64,000 nt of DNA, taken from positions 1-64,000 of the forward strand of contig NZ_JAELTP010000020.1 in NCBI RefSeq assembly GCF_016428915.1. The letters run 5' to 3'. Positions within the stretch are counted from its first letter, which is position 1. The number at the start of each line of letters is the position of its first letter. A program made the translations under genes and the position numbers. Under the pieces are notes generated by a model. That model saw only the letters and a list, made by a program, of their open reading frames with translations, did not search any database and was not told where the DNA came from. Source of the DNA: Pandoraea sp. ASV26. Lineage in GTDB: Bacteria > Pseudomonadota > Gammaproteobacteria > Burkholderiales > Burkholderiaceae. This document shows positions 47,025 through 56,487 of the stretch, in pieces.

Positions 47025-50000
47025 TTTTTATGTCCGTTCGATTTTGATAGATTCGGTACGGCAGGTTTGGCAATTTCTTGTCCCGCGCCTCCCGCCAACG
47101 TGCCAACTGCGACTGCCGCAGAATTCTCACTAAACAGATTCCAGCCACGAGCTGCCCATGCTCCGGTTGAAGCCCAATTTGACGAATTTAATCCGGGCCT
47201 TAGAAGATTATTCAATCCACTTTCGGCAGACTTGCCGATTCCATAACCCAACCCCGACAGGGCACCACTTACTAGGGCCTCGGTCGCGACATTATTGTTC
47301 TCGTCACGCAAATAGTTGTTGATGCCCGTAGTTGTTGCCCCACCAATGGCGTTGGCCAGCATGTTTCGAAGCAGGCCCCCTGGTGCTCCCGCGAGGCCAA
47401 CGATGTATGCCCCCGCAACATTCACCGGATTGATGTTGCCTTTCTGAACATATTGCGAACCCGCGTCGATGGCTGCGCTAATAGCTCCCGTGCCCTGTGA
47501 CGATGCGAGCGCACCAGAACCCAATGCCCCACCCGAACTAAAGATCGGCGTTCCCGGCAATGCCGCAATAGGCCCACCTACTGCTATCGTTCCTGCGCCT
47601 GCGGCCGCTGCAATCGTCAACCTTGTATAAGCATCTCGATATGCTTGCTCACGACTCATCGACGCCGTGATCGCTTGTCCCGCAGGGGTATTCATGCCCA
47701 CACCGTCGGGATAGTGCTTTGCATACATCTCGACGTTTGCCTTCTGCTCCGGCGTCGCATGGAACATGTACCCCGGGCCACTATTGCCGTCGGCCGGCAA
47801 CATGCCGTGTGCTCGAGCCAGGAAGTTGCTCGCGCGTTGATTCCAGGTGCCCGGCGAACCATTCTGCACTTGCAGATTCGCCTGCATTGTCAATTCGGCT
47901 TTTGCCTGTTCAAGTGTCAATCCATATTGCTTCGCATACGCCGCCTCTTGATCTTTAATCCATTTCTTTTCATCCGGATGCAACTGCCGATTAAATCGAT
48001 CAGTATTAAAGCCAGTAAACGCCCCAGACGCCCCACCGGCAGCCGCTCCCACCGCGGTGCCCACACCTGTCGCTACAATCTGTCCCAGCGCCTGATCGAT
48101 ATCCGCATTGCCCGTGGGACGGCGGTTCCTGATCTCGTCGCTCAAGTCATTCAACACCCCGCCGAGCTTTGATGTCAGGCCCGCACCCAACGCACCGCCT
48201 AACGCATTACCGCCACCAAGACCTGCCACCAGCGCACCGCCTGCTGCGTGCATCGTTGCGCGGTAGTCACCGCCTTCTGACCAGTCTTTCGCTTCCTGCA
48301 AGTACTGCGCTTTCAACGCCGGATCGTCTGTACTTTTCGCCAGCTTCTCCGCTTCTTTCGCCTTCTTGTCCGCGTACGTCCCGATATCGCGTGCCACGGC
48401 CTCACCCGCCGCCGTGGCGGCCTGCATCAGACGTGACTGGTCGTTGAGCAGGTTCTGCAAATCAGGCGTGCGAGTCACCGTGCCATTCAAGTCAGCAGTA
48501 TCTCGATTCAGACTTGCCAAATCCTGCGTCTGGTTCGCTTCATTAGTGAGCGTAATCGTCCCTTCGCTTACGCCAGAGCGCGTCGTGGCCCGCTCACTGC
48601 CGCTCTCCATCTGGGGCAACATCGGAGAAATCCCACCGGTGTTCTTGCCCGAGGTCTTGCCGGTCGTACGCTCGTTCGCGCCGCCATTGCCGACCGTGAA
48701 CCCGCCGCCAAAGCCAAAGCTGTTGGCGCTGTAGTCCGAGTGGTTTTCGATGTCGGAGAACGTCACCGTAGCTGTCGTCAACTGATTTTTCGACAGATCA
48801 TCGGCCTCGCTGGCAATGTACGCGCCCTTCAGATCAGTATTGCCAGCAACGTTGACGTCAAACCCACCGCTGCCTGCTTGAATGCCTGATTGCTCGGCAA
48901 CCCCCGCATAGTTGCCACTCGCATTCCCGCGCGAATAGCTGGCACTACCGGATGCGCCTGCCATACTCAGGTTCAGCCCGCCGCCCATGCTTTGCTGATG
49001 CGCGGAACTCTCGCTCGTGTCCTGAACGCTGGCGATGTTCAGATCCCCGCCAAGACGCGCGATCACCTTATCGGCGTTCACATTCGCGCCCACGATATTC
49101 GTGTCGCCACCGCTCACGATCACCGCCGTATTGCCCGCGTTGATGTGCGTGTTGTTCTGGAAGTTCGAATCAGAGCTCCCGTCGCCATTCGACTTGGATA
49201 GCGACGCCGACACACCAAATCCGCTAGTGCCGTAAGACACCCCGATGCTGCCGCTCTTCGACTCGTTCTCGCTGTGCGTCGATTCGGTGTCGGTGCTATT
49301 GCTGAGGTTGACTTGATTGTTGGCTTGCAGGAGGACGTCCGCTGCATCGACGTTCGAGCCGATGATGTTGACGTTGCCGTTACCCGAGGCCGTGTCCCCC
49401 GTCGCGATAAACGCCGCCGTGCCACCGGCCTTGATGTTGCTCGCCACGTTCTGCGTGCTGTCGACCGACGACGTCGACTTGCTGCTCGATGACCCCCAAC
49501 TAAACTCGACTTTCGCTTCGGGTATCTTGCCCTTGGCGATCGCGTCGAGCGCAGCCTTGCCTTCGCCATACGCACTGAAGGCTCCGCTGGCAGCCGCGTA
49601 ACCACGCAACGTCGAAACACGCGCGTCGCCGCCGGAATCCACCGCGGCATTGACCTGATTGGCGACGTTCTGCACCGAGTCGATCACCGGCGACTTCACC
49701 GCCAACGTGAAGCCCGAACTTTCCATCTCGTGTGTCTCGTCGCGATGCTGCCGATTGACAGCCGACTCGATCGTGACGTTTTGCCCGACGCCCGTCACAT
49801 TCCCGCCCGCGACGATGTCGCTGCCACGCACCAGCAGGTCATTGCCTGCCACCATGCTGACGTTACCGTTCAGGCTGCCGATAAGGCTTCCCGTCTGCGT
49901 GACGCTGCTGTCGTTGGTCCGGTCTCGCTGCTCGTTTTTGCCGTACGAAATCCCCACACCACCGGAAGAGCCGAACCCCGATCGCTTCTCTTCACGGAAC

Positions 50001-53000
50001 GTACGACTCTCGCTCACGTTCTCTGTCGATTCGATGCGCAAATCGCGACCCGCCTGCAAGGCAACATCCTTGGTGCCCACAATCGTGCTTCCCCGAACGC
50101 TCAGATCCTTGCCCGCCGCTATCGCCACCGTATCCGCAGAAATCAGGCTGCCGTTAGCCTCGGTCGTCTTCGTGTCGAGCGTGCTCACTGTGCTCTTGCT
50201 ACTCACTATCCCGCTGCGACTGCCTTCGTGCCGGCTGTGAAGCTCGTGCGTCTCGGTCACTTCGCCGATGTTCACATCACCTGCCGCCGCCAGCGTCGCA
50301 GTTCCCTGGGCAAGCGTGACACCGCTGCCGAGCAAGTTGATGTCTTTACCCGAGGCAATCGTGAGGCTGTCGCCGCTTTGCAGCGTGGTGCCGATCACCG
50401 TGTCGTCGGAGCGCTGTAGCGACTCCGAGTAGCCGCCGTTACTGTCGCTATCGGCGCTGCTGCTTTGCAACGTGGAGGTCGTCACTGCCGCCTGCAACGT
50501 CACGTCGCCCTTCACCGCAAGCGCGCCACCTCCCTTCAGGTTCAGGTTCGCCCCGGTGGCCGTCAGATCGCCCCCCACCCCGATCTGCGAGATGCCCCCT
50601 ACCGTCACTGTGCTGCCCGTCGCTGCGTTGAAGTTCGTATCCGACACGCCGTTCGCGCGCTCGACCACCTTCTGTTCACCCGTCTGTACCGTGCCCAGAT
50701 CCCAGTTGCCGCCAATGGCCATGCCGAGGTTGCCGCCCACGTTCAGCGTGCCCGCGTTCTGCTCGAAATTGCCGCCCGTCACGATCGCTGCATTGCCCGC
50801 AACGTTCAGATTGGCCACGGGGCCGAGCGTCGTCGAGACGCGCGTGGCACCCGTGTCGCTTACCTGACTGAGGGTGTTCGTCGTCGTGTTCAGCAGCAGA
50901 TCGCCTCCTGAGACGAGCGCCAGACTTCCCGCATTCACCGTCGCCGAACTCAGGTCGATATCACCGGTTGTCGTCAGTGACATCAAACCGCCGCTTTGCA
51001 GCGTGCCGAACGCATTGTCGATGGCCTTGCCATCGATCGTGAGCGCACGGCTCGCCTGCACCGTGCCGCTATTGGAAAACGTCTGCGTGTCCTTCAGGTC
51101 GATGTCGCTCGCTGCGATCAGCGGTCCGTTCATCTCCTGCTGACTCGCTTGCGCGAGATAGACCACCGGCACCAGCACGGTTTGTCCGTCCACGATTTGC
51201 GTCTGCATGATGACCACGTTGCTGGTGAGCGCTGCGACCTGCTCCGCCGACAGGCTCATGCCCAACGAGAGGTCGAGCGACTTCGCGAGCGCTGCACCCG
51301 AGGTCATCAACGCCTGATACATCGACTGGGTGTCGGTATAAGGCCCGAGAACCGCGCGGCCGGTGAGCGCGGTGATCTGGTTCTGCACAAGCTGTTGCTC
51401 GTACATGCCGTCGCCCAGACGCTTGATGGTCGCTTGCGGATTGACCCCAATCTGCTGGAAGTAATAGTCGCTCGACATGAACGTCCTCACGCTCGTGAAC
51501 GCCGGATTCGACTCGATCAGGTAAGTCGCGTCCGGGGCCGTGGCCGGCCGGAACAGACCGCCCTGCGGGATCGTGAGGTTGCCGATGACGTTGATCGCCG
51601 TGGCATTCGCGATGACCGGATCGACCCGCACCGCACCGGCTTGAACGAACGCTGTGCCCGTCTTCGTGCCGTTCGCAGTGCCGTCCAGCGCACCCACGCT
51701 CACGTCGCTCACCGACTGACCGGACACCAATCCGAGAGATGGCACGCCCGCATTGCCCGCCGTGTTGTCGATGCTCACGCCCGTACCGGATAGCGTGCTG
51801 CCCGCGACAAAGCTCGACTCGTACGCGGGCAGGGCGTAGGTACGGATGTCCGCGGGCGCCACTTGCGTGTAGCCGCCCGGACGGCCGGTCACAAAGCCAG
51901 CGTCGCCGAACGGCAATTGCCAGTCGTGCTTGCTGTTGTCGTAGTTGTTGTAGTGATACTGCCCCGAGTACCTGACCCGAACGGCAGGAGCGGTCTGCCC
52001 TTGCCAGCTATTCTGGTCGAGCGTAACCGGTGTCGCGACTTCGCCTACGGCCGACACCGCGCTCCAGTAGTTCTTGAACAGGTTCACCGACGAGGCGTCC
52101 AGATCCGCGCCAGACATGATTTGCGCTTGCGGGCTGATCGAGGTCACGGTATTGGCGACGGCCACCCCCGTGTAACTCGTATAGATGTAATCGCTGTTCC
52201 ATTCCCCGCCGTGAGGCTGCTCGATGTACACGCCGCCGATCGCGTTCGGGTCGCGCGTGTTGACCTGTCCGGTGCGTCCGCTCAGGCTGATGCCCAGGCT
52301 GGCGAGCAGATCGGGGGAGACCGACGACGAGAACCCCGAGGTCTGCATCACACGCCGCTTGTTCATGACCTGATCGGCATGCAGCGCCATATTGTTCGCA
52401 GACTGGATGAGTGCCGACTCGTTGAGGATCAGGTCCGCCTTGGTGTAGTTGCCGCTCGCATCCTTGCCCCCGGCGAGGACGACCCGGCCGAGACCATAGA
52501 TGGCGGTTGTTGCCTGTGTGTCGGTGGCTGTGGCGCCGTCGCGGTTCTCGATGGTCGGCGCGAGTAGCTCCAGCGTCCCCTCACTGTTGTTCGCGCCGAT
52601 GAGCGCCGTCGGCCCGATGTTCGACAGCAAGGAAGTCGCATTGAGCGACACGTCGCCGCCCACGATCGAGCCCTTGTTTTGTAGCGTTTTCGAGTGTGTC
52701 GAGAGCTTCCCGCGAGCCGTCATCGTGCCGTTGTTGGCGATATCTCCCGCGTCGATCTTCAGGTTCTCGATCGCCTTCAGATCAACGGAATTGGTGAACG
52801 TGCCGGGTAGCGAAAAGGCAAGATCGTGGCCCGCCGCGAACTGCAAGTCCGACGACATCGTGAAGTCGCCCTTCACCTTGATCGCCACATCGTGCGCGGC
52901 ACTGTAGCCACCGCCGCCCGTGAGCGCTGCTGCATTGACGATCAGGTCGTGCGTTGCACCGATCTTGCCGTTCGTATTCATGAGCGCGCCAGACATCGCA

Positions 53001-56000
53001 ACGGCAACATCGCCGTCCGACCCGGTCAGGTTGCCGATGCCACCGTCCGTGTTGTCGAGCGTGTTGGCTTCGACCGCGACGTTCGCACCGCTCAGTTGCC
53101 CGCCTTTCGTGTTCGAGATGTCGTCGGCGCTGACCGCGACACGACCGTTACCCGTAATCACGCCGTTGCGGTTGACGACCCGAGTGCCGCCCTGAATCGA
53201 TGCATCGCCCTTGCCGAGGTTGCCGATGAGCCCGTCCGTATTGTCGATGGACCTCGCTTTTACGACGAGCGTGCTCTCGTCGCCCTCGGTACCCGACTGG
53301 ATCTGGCCGTTCGTATCGTCAAGTACCCCGCCGCTCGTGAGGGACACAGACGCGAGTGAGCGCATCACCCCTTTCGTGTTGTTCACGTCGCCCGCAATGT
53401 TCGCCTCGATGCCACCCCGCACAGCCATCGTGCCGGCCGAGTTGTCCAGGCTGCCCGCCTTCAGCGCGAGTTGACCTGCGGCGATAATCTGGCCGCTTGC
53501 ATTCAACAGCATGCCCGCGCCGTTGCCCGGCGCGATCGTCAGCACGCCCGTTCCGGCGGCGAGGATCTTGCCGCCGTTGTTGTTGAGCCACGCGGGCGTA
53601 AGCGTCAGGTCGGTGCCGTTGCTCTGGAGCGTGCCGCCCGCCGAGTTGTCGAACATATTGCTGACCTTGACCGACATCGGCGATGCGCCATAGTGCGTGA
53701 TCGTCCCGCCGCGATTCAGAAGATCGGTCGCGGACAACGCCAACTGGTTCGCCTTGATGTTGCCGCCGCTGTTGTCCAGCGTCGTGCCGATCGTCAAATT
53801 CAGGTTCGGAGCCACGAGGGTCCCGCCGTCATTCGTGAGCGAACCGGTGCGAATCGTCTCGTTAGCCCCCGCGCGAATCTCGCCGCCGTCGTTCGCCAGC
53901 GTAAGGCTCGTGAGCGTGAGGTCGGCATTCGACAGCAGCTTGCCGCCCGCGTTGTTGAGCGCGTCGCCAAGCGTTGCCCTGAGCCCCGCCTGCGCCATGA
54001 GCAGGCCCGCCCTGTTGTCCAGCATCTGCGCCCGCGCGACGATCGCCCCGTTGCTGTTGATCCGGCCGTCTGCGTTCAGGAGCTCACCGTTACCCGAGTC
54101 GATCGTGAGTGTGCCGGTGCCCGCGTGCGTGATCGTGCCGCCGCGGTTATCCAGCTTGGCCGGCGTCAGCGTGAGATCCACGCTATTCGTTTGCAGCGTG
54201 CCGCCCGCAGAATTGTCGAGCGTGTCAGAGACGGCGACGTTCATCGTCCCGGTGCCCGTCTGCGTGATCGTGCCCGCGTGATTGATAAGGTTCGTCGCGT
54301 TCAGCGACAGCAGTTTGGCCTGTGTCGTCCCGCCACTATTGTCGAGTGTCGCCGCGCTCACCGTGGCCGTCTCGCCCGCAACGATACTGCCGCCGTTGTT
54401 GATGAGGTGCTCCCCGGCGTTGATCGTCGCATTCTTCTGCGCCTGGAGCTTGCCGGCGCTGTTGTCGAGCGACTGAGCGTTGACGTTCAGATCCGTCTGC
54501 GCGCTGACCGTGCCGTGGTTGGCAATGCGCTCGGCCTCGAGCGTGACAGCGCCGTTGCCACCGATCACACCTTCCTGCGGTCCGGTCGCGGTCATGTCGG
54601 TCGCGTTCGTGATCGCACCTGTGGCCGTTACCGTCAGACCATCGGCGCTCAGCGAGATGAGGCGGCCTGCTGTATTGTCCAGCGACTCGCCCGTGATCGA
54701 CAGCGCCGCACCGCTTTGCAGGGTTCCCCGGCGGTTCGCGATGGCGCCGCCTCGCACTTGCACGGCGCCGTCCGAGACAATCTTGCCGCCCAGGTTCGCA
54801 ATCTCCCCCGATGTCCGTACGACGAGCGTTGCTTGCGATGAAATTTTGCCGTCCGCATTGGATAGCCGTCCTGCGTCTAGCGTCACGCCGAGCCGCCCCG
54901 CAAGCGTTCCACCGTCGTTGATGAGCGCGCCCGCTGCCCGCGCATCGACCGTCCCCTGTGCGCTCGTGGTCGCGCCGGTCAGGTTCAGGTCGCCAGTGCC
55001 GGACGCCAGCAACAGGTTCCCGTTCGCCGACGTCTTGCTGCCCGCGAGGTTGACGCTGCCGCCGAAGAGCACTGCGTTGCCGCCCGCGACGCTCAGGCCG
55101 CTCGCGTCGAGTTGGCCCGATGCGGCGACCGACAGCTTGCCGCCGTTGCCAATCGAGCCGTCGCTGTTCACGCCAGCGCCAAGCGTACCCGTCGAGTTCA
55201 CGTGGCGTGCAGCGACGGAAAGGTCGCGTTGTGCCGCTAACGTGCCGCTGTTCGTGAGCGTGTCCGCCGCGACGACGCTCATGTTCCGCTGCCCGTAAAT
55301 CGTGCCGCTGTTGGCAACGCCCCCCGCGTCGATCACTACGTCACTGTGGGCGTTCAGCTTGCCGGACTGCACGAGCAAGCCGGCACTCGTGAGCGTCAGA
55401 TCACCGGCTCGCGCAACGATCTCGCCAGCGTTTGAAACCCCGACGCCCTTTTCCGTGCCCACCAGCGTGATGCGGTTCGCGTACATGCCGCCGAGTGCAC
55501 TAACGTCGATCGATACGCGTGGAGGTTCGCCGTCACCGGCGGTCGCGCTCGCCGCTAACGTGTCGCGATCGACCCGGTTCGTGCCCGTGATGACATTCAG
55601 CGTGTTGGCATAAATGGCGGCATTGGCCTGCACCGCGCGGGCGATCAGATCGACCTGATCGACGTTGCTCGCGTTCAGTCCTGCGCCCTGAACCGCGATG
55701 CTGCCGCCCGTCACCTGAAAGCCGCTCAGCCCTCCATTGGCATCGAGGATCGGTATGCCGGTGGTAAGAATGGCGCGGGTGGTATTGATGAAGCCGCCGC
55801 CGTCGACAACAATGCCCGAGCCGTTTGCCACGATGACTTCGGCGCGGCTGCCTGCGACCTCCAGATAGCCTCTGAGCTGGCTTGGTGCATTGCTGTTGAC
55901 CTGATTCAGAATGATCTTCGCGGACTGACCCGCGCCAAGATTCGGGTTGCCGTTGACCATCCCGGCTTGCTGCGTCTGTGTCATGACAGACGAGTTGTTC

Positions 56001-56374
56001 AGAATCACGCCGGCTTTCGGCACATCGAACCGGGAGTAGGTGTTCTGCGACACGCCCCCCGCACTCGGCGCGTTGATGTTGACTTGCTGGATACCGTTCG
56101 CCGTCTGGATGACCGAAGGGGTATTCGCGCCGGCGCCCGTCACCTGCGCTTGAACCAGCACGGGTGCCGCCCCCAGCGCGATGAGCGCGGCGAACGCTGC
56201 GGATCGCATCGCGAAAAGAGAGATACGACGTGAATGGTGCCGCGACGCAAAACGTCCACGCGTCTGACCCACGCCCGCCTTACCCGCCTTACCCGCCGTG
56301 CCTGCCGTCTCCGCCACGGCGACCAGCATGCCCCGCAACCGGCTGTACACCAACCTGAAGATGTTCTTGTTCAT
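47021..56374 (-). CDS. cdiA: CdiA/FhaB-family contact-dependent inhibition toxin
   Basis: The product is 3117 residues. An extended signal peptide (MNKNIFRLVYSRLRGMLVAVAETA, cleavage near LVQA) leads to a TPS/haemagglutination-activity domain (about 77-350: NGIQQVNINAPSAGGVSQNTYS, SNAPSQLRGYLEVAGSRAEVIVAN). Long FHA-1 beta-helix repeats follow (about 350-1330, with SAGLLVQSG and LDNRGGTI-type units). A central region (about 1340-1700) contains YTSYTGVAV and NLFKNYWSAVSAVGE, where receptor-binding domains lie in CdiA. FHA-2 repeats continue to about 2500, then a pretoxin region and NRQLHPDE at residue 2795, the likely CT border. The last 320 residues (GNINPVNVAGAYIVGLAGA, SGALSGLGYGIGKS) match no toxin I know. 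Confidence 0.92.
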   Translation of the reverse strand: MNKNIFRLVYSRLRGMLVAVAETAGTAGKAGKAGVGQTRGRFASRHHSRRISLFAMRSAAFAALIALGAAPVLVQAQVTGAGANTPSVIQTANGIQQVNINAPSAGGVSQNTYSRFDVPKAGVILNNSSVMTQTQQAGMVNGNPNLGAGQSAKIILNQVNSNAPSQLRGYLEVAGSRAEVIVANGSGIVVDGGGFINTTRAILTTGIPILDANGGLSGFQVTGGSIAVQGAGLNASNVDQVDLIARAVQANAAIYANTLNVITGTNRVDRDTLAASATAGDGEPPRVSIDVSALGGMYANRITLVGTEKGVGVSNAGEIVARAGDLTLTSAGLLVQSGKLNAHSDVVIDAGGVANSGTIYGQRNMSVVAADTLTNSGTLAAQRDLSVAARHVNSTGTLGAGVNSDGSIGNGGKLSVAASGQLDASGLSVAGGNAVLFGGSVNLAGSKTSANGNLLLASGTGDLNLTGATTSAQGTVDARAAGALINDGGTLAGRLGVTLDAGRLSNADGKISSQATLVVRTSGEIANLGGKIVSDGAVQVRGGAIANRRGTLQSGAALSITGESLDNTAGRLISLSADGLTVTATGAITNATDMTATGPQEGVIGGNGAVTLEAERIANHGTVSAQTDLNVNAQSLDNSAGKLQAQKNATINAGEHLINNGGSIVAGETATVSAATLDNSGGTTQAKLLSLNATNLINHAGTITQTGTGTMNVAVSDTLDNSAGGTLQTNSVDLTLTPAKLDNRGGTITHAGTGTLTIDSGNGELLNADGRINSNGAIVARAQMLDNRAGLLMAQAGLRATLGDALNNAGGKLLSNADLTLTSLTLANDGGEIRAGANETIRTGSLTNDGGTLVAPNLNLTIGTTLDNSGGNIKANQLALSATDLLNRGGTITHYGASPMSVKVSNMFDNSAGGTLQSNGTDLTLTPAWLNNNGGKILAAGTGVLTIAPGNGAGMLLNASGQIIAAGQLALKAGSLDNSAGTMAVRGGIEANIAGDVNNTKGVMRSLASVSLTSGGVLDDTNGQIQSGTEGDESTLVVKARSIDNTDGLIGNLGKGDASIQGGTRVVNRNGVITGNGRVAVSADDISNTKGGQLSGANVAVEANTLDNTDGGIGNLTGSDGDVAVAMSGALMNTNGKIGATHDLIVNAAALTGGGGYSAAHDVAIKVKGDFTMSSDLQFAAGHDLAFSLPGTFTNSVDLKAIENLKIDAGDIANNGTMTARGKLSTHSKTLQNKGSIVGGDVSLNATSLLSNIGPTALIGANNSEGTLELLAPTIENRDGATATDTQATTAIYGLGRVVLAGGKDASGNYTKADLILNESALIQSANNMALHADQVMNKRRVMQTSGFSSSVSPDLLASLGISLSGRTGQVNTRDPNAIGGVYIEQPHGGEWNSDYIYTSYTGVAVANTVTSISPQAQIMSGADLDASSVNLFKNYWSAVSAVGEVATPVTLDQNSWQGQTAPAVRVRYSGQYHYNNYDNSKHDWQLPFGDAGFVTGRPGGYTQVAPADIRTYALPAYESSFVAGSTLSGTGVSIDNTAGNAGVPSLGLVSGQSVSDVSVGALDGTANGTKTGTAFVQAGAVRVDPVIANATAINVIGNLTIPQGGLFRPATAPDATYLIESNPAFTSVRTFMSSDYYFQQIGVNPQATIKRLGDGMYEQQLVQNQITALTGRAVLGPYTDTQSMYQALMTSGAALAKSLDLSLGMSLSAEQVAALTSNVVIMQTQIVDGQTVLVPVVYLAQASQQEMNGPLIAASDIDLKDTQTFSNSGTVQASRALTIDGKAIDNAFGTLQSGGLMSLTTTGDIDLSSATVNAGSLALVSGGDLLLNTTTNTLSQVSDTGATRVSTTLGPVANLNVAGNAAIVTGGNFEQNAGTLNVGGNLGMAIGGNWDLGTVQTGEQKVVERANGVSDTNFNAATGSTVTVGGISQIGVGGDLTATGANLNLKGGGALAVKGDVTLQAAVTTSTLQSSSADSDSNGGYSESLQRSDDTVIGTTLQSGDSLTIASGKDINLLGSGVTLAQGTATLAAAGDVNIGEVTETHELHSRHEGSRSGIVSSKSTVSTLDTKTTEANGSLISADTVAIAAGKDLSVRGSTIVGTKDVALQAGRDLRIESTENVSESRTFREEKRSGFGSSGGVGISYGKNEQRDRTNDSSVTQTGSLIGSLNGNVSMVAGNDLLVRGSDIVAGGNVTGVGQNVTIESAVNRQHRDETHEMESSGFTLAVKSPVIDSVQNVANQVNAAVDSGGDARVSTLRGYAAASGAFSAYGEGKAALDAIAKGKIPEAKVEFSWGSSSSKSTSSVDSTQNVASNIKAGGTAAFIATGDTASGNGNVNIIGSNVDAADVLLQANNQVNLSNSTDTESTHSENESKSGSIGVSYGTSGFGVSASLSKSNGDGSSDSNFQNNTHINAGNTAVIVSGGDTNIVGANVNADKVIARLGGDLNIASVQDTSESSAHQQSMGGGLNLSMAGASGSASYSRGNASGNYAGVAEQSGIQAGSGGFDVNVAGNTDLKGAYIASEADDLSKNQLTTATVTFSDIENHSDYSANSFGFGGGFTVGNGGANERTTGKTSGKNTGGISPMLPQMESGSERATTRSGVSEGTITLTNEANQTQDLASLNRDTADLNGTVTRTPDLQNLLNDQSRLMQAATAAGEAVARDIGTYADKKAKEAEKLAKSTDDPALKAQYLQEAKDWSEGGDYRATMHAAGGALVAGLGGGNALGGALGAGLTSKLGGVLNDLSDEIRNRRPTGNADIDQALGQIVATGVGTAVGAAAGGASGAFTGFNTDRFNRQLHPDEKKWIKDQEAAYAKQYGLTLEQAKAELTMQANLQVQNGSPGTWNQRASNFLARAHGMLPADGNSGPGYMFHATPEQKANVEMYAKHYPDGVGMNTPAGQAITASMSREQAYRDAYTRLTIAAAAGAGTIAVGGPIAALPGTPIFSSGGALGSGALASSQGTGAISAAIDAGSQYVQKGNINPVNVAGAYIVGLAGAPGGLLRNMLANAIGGATTTGINNYLRDENNNVATEALVSGALSGLGYGIGKSAESGLNNLLRPGLNSSNWASTGAWAARGWNLFSENSAAVAVGTLAGGAGQEIAKPAVPNLSKSNGHKK

Positions 56375-56487
56375 TCTCGTGAGCGACCTGGGATAGTTGC
56401 CTCAGCGGACGATCCGCCAAGCGGTCATGTCATGCGCACGCTGCAATCGCAAAGGACGTGACTTGCAGCCTCAATGCCTTGCAAGCC

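Noticed and set aside
49730-55298. Several plus-strand ORFs of 130-456 codons within cdiA
   Set aside because: They are antisense to FHA repeats; their Arg/Pro-rich composition mirrors the Gly/Asn/Thr codons of the real gene.
46794-56374. Burkholderia-type bcpAIOB locus
   Set aside because: The transporter gene is upstream, there is no BcpO-like lipoprotein gene, and the toxin border differs from NxxLYN.
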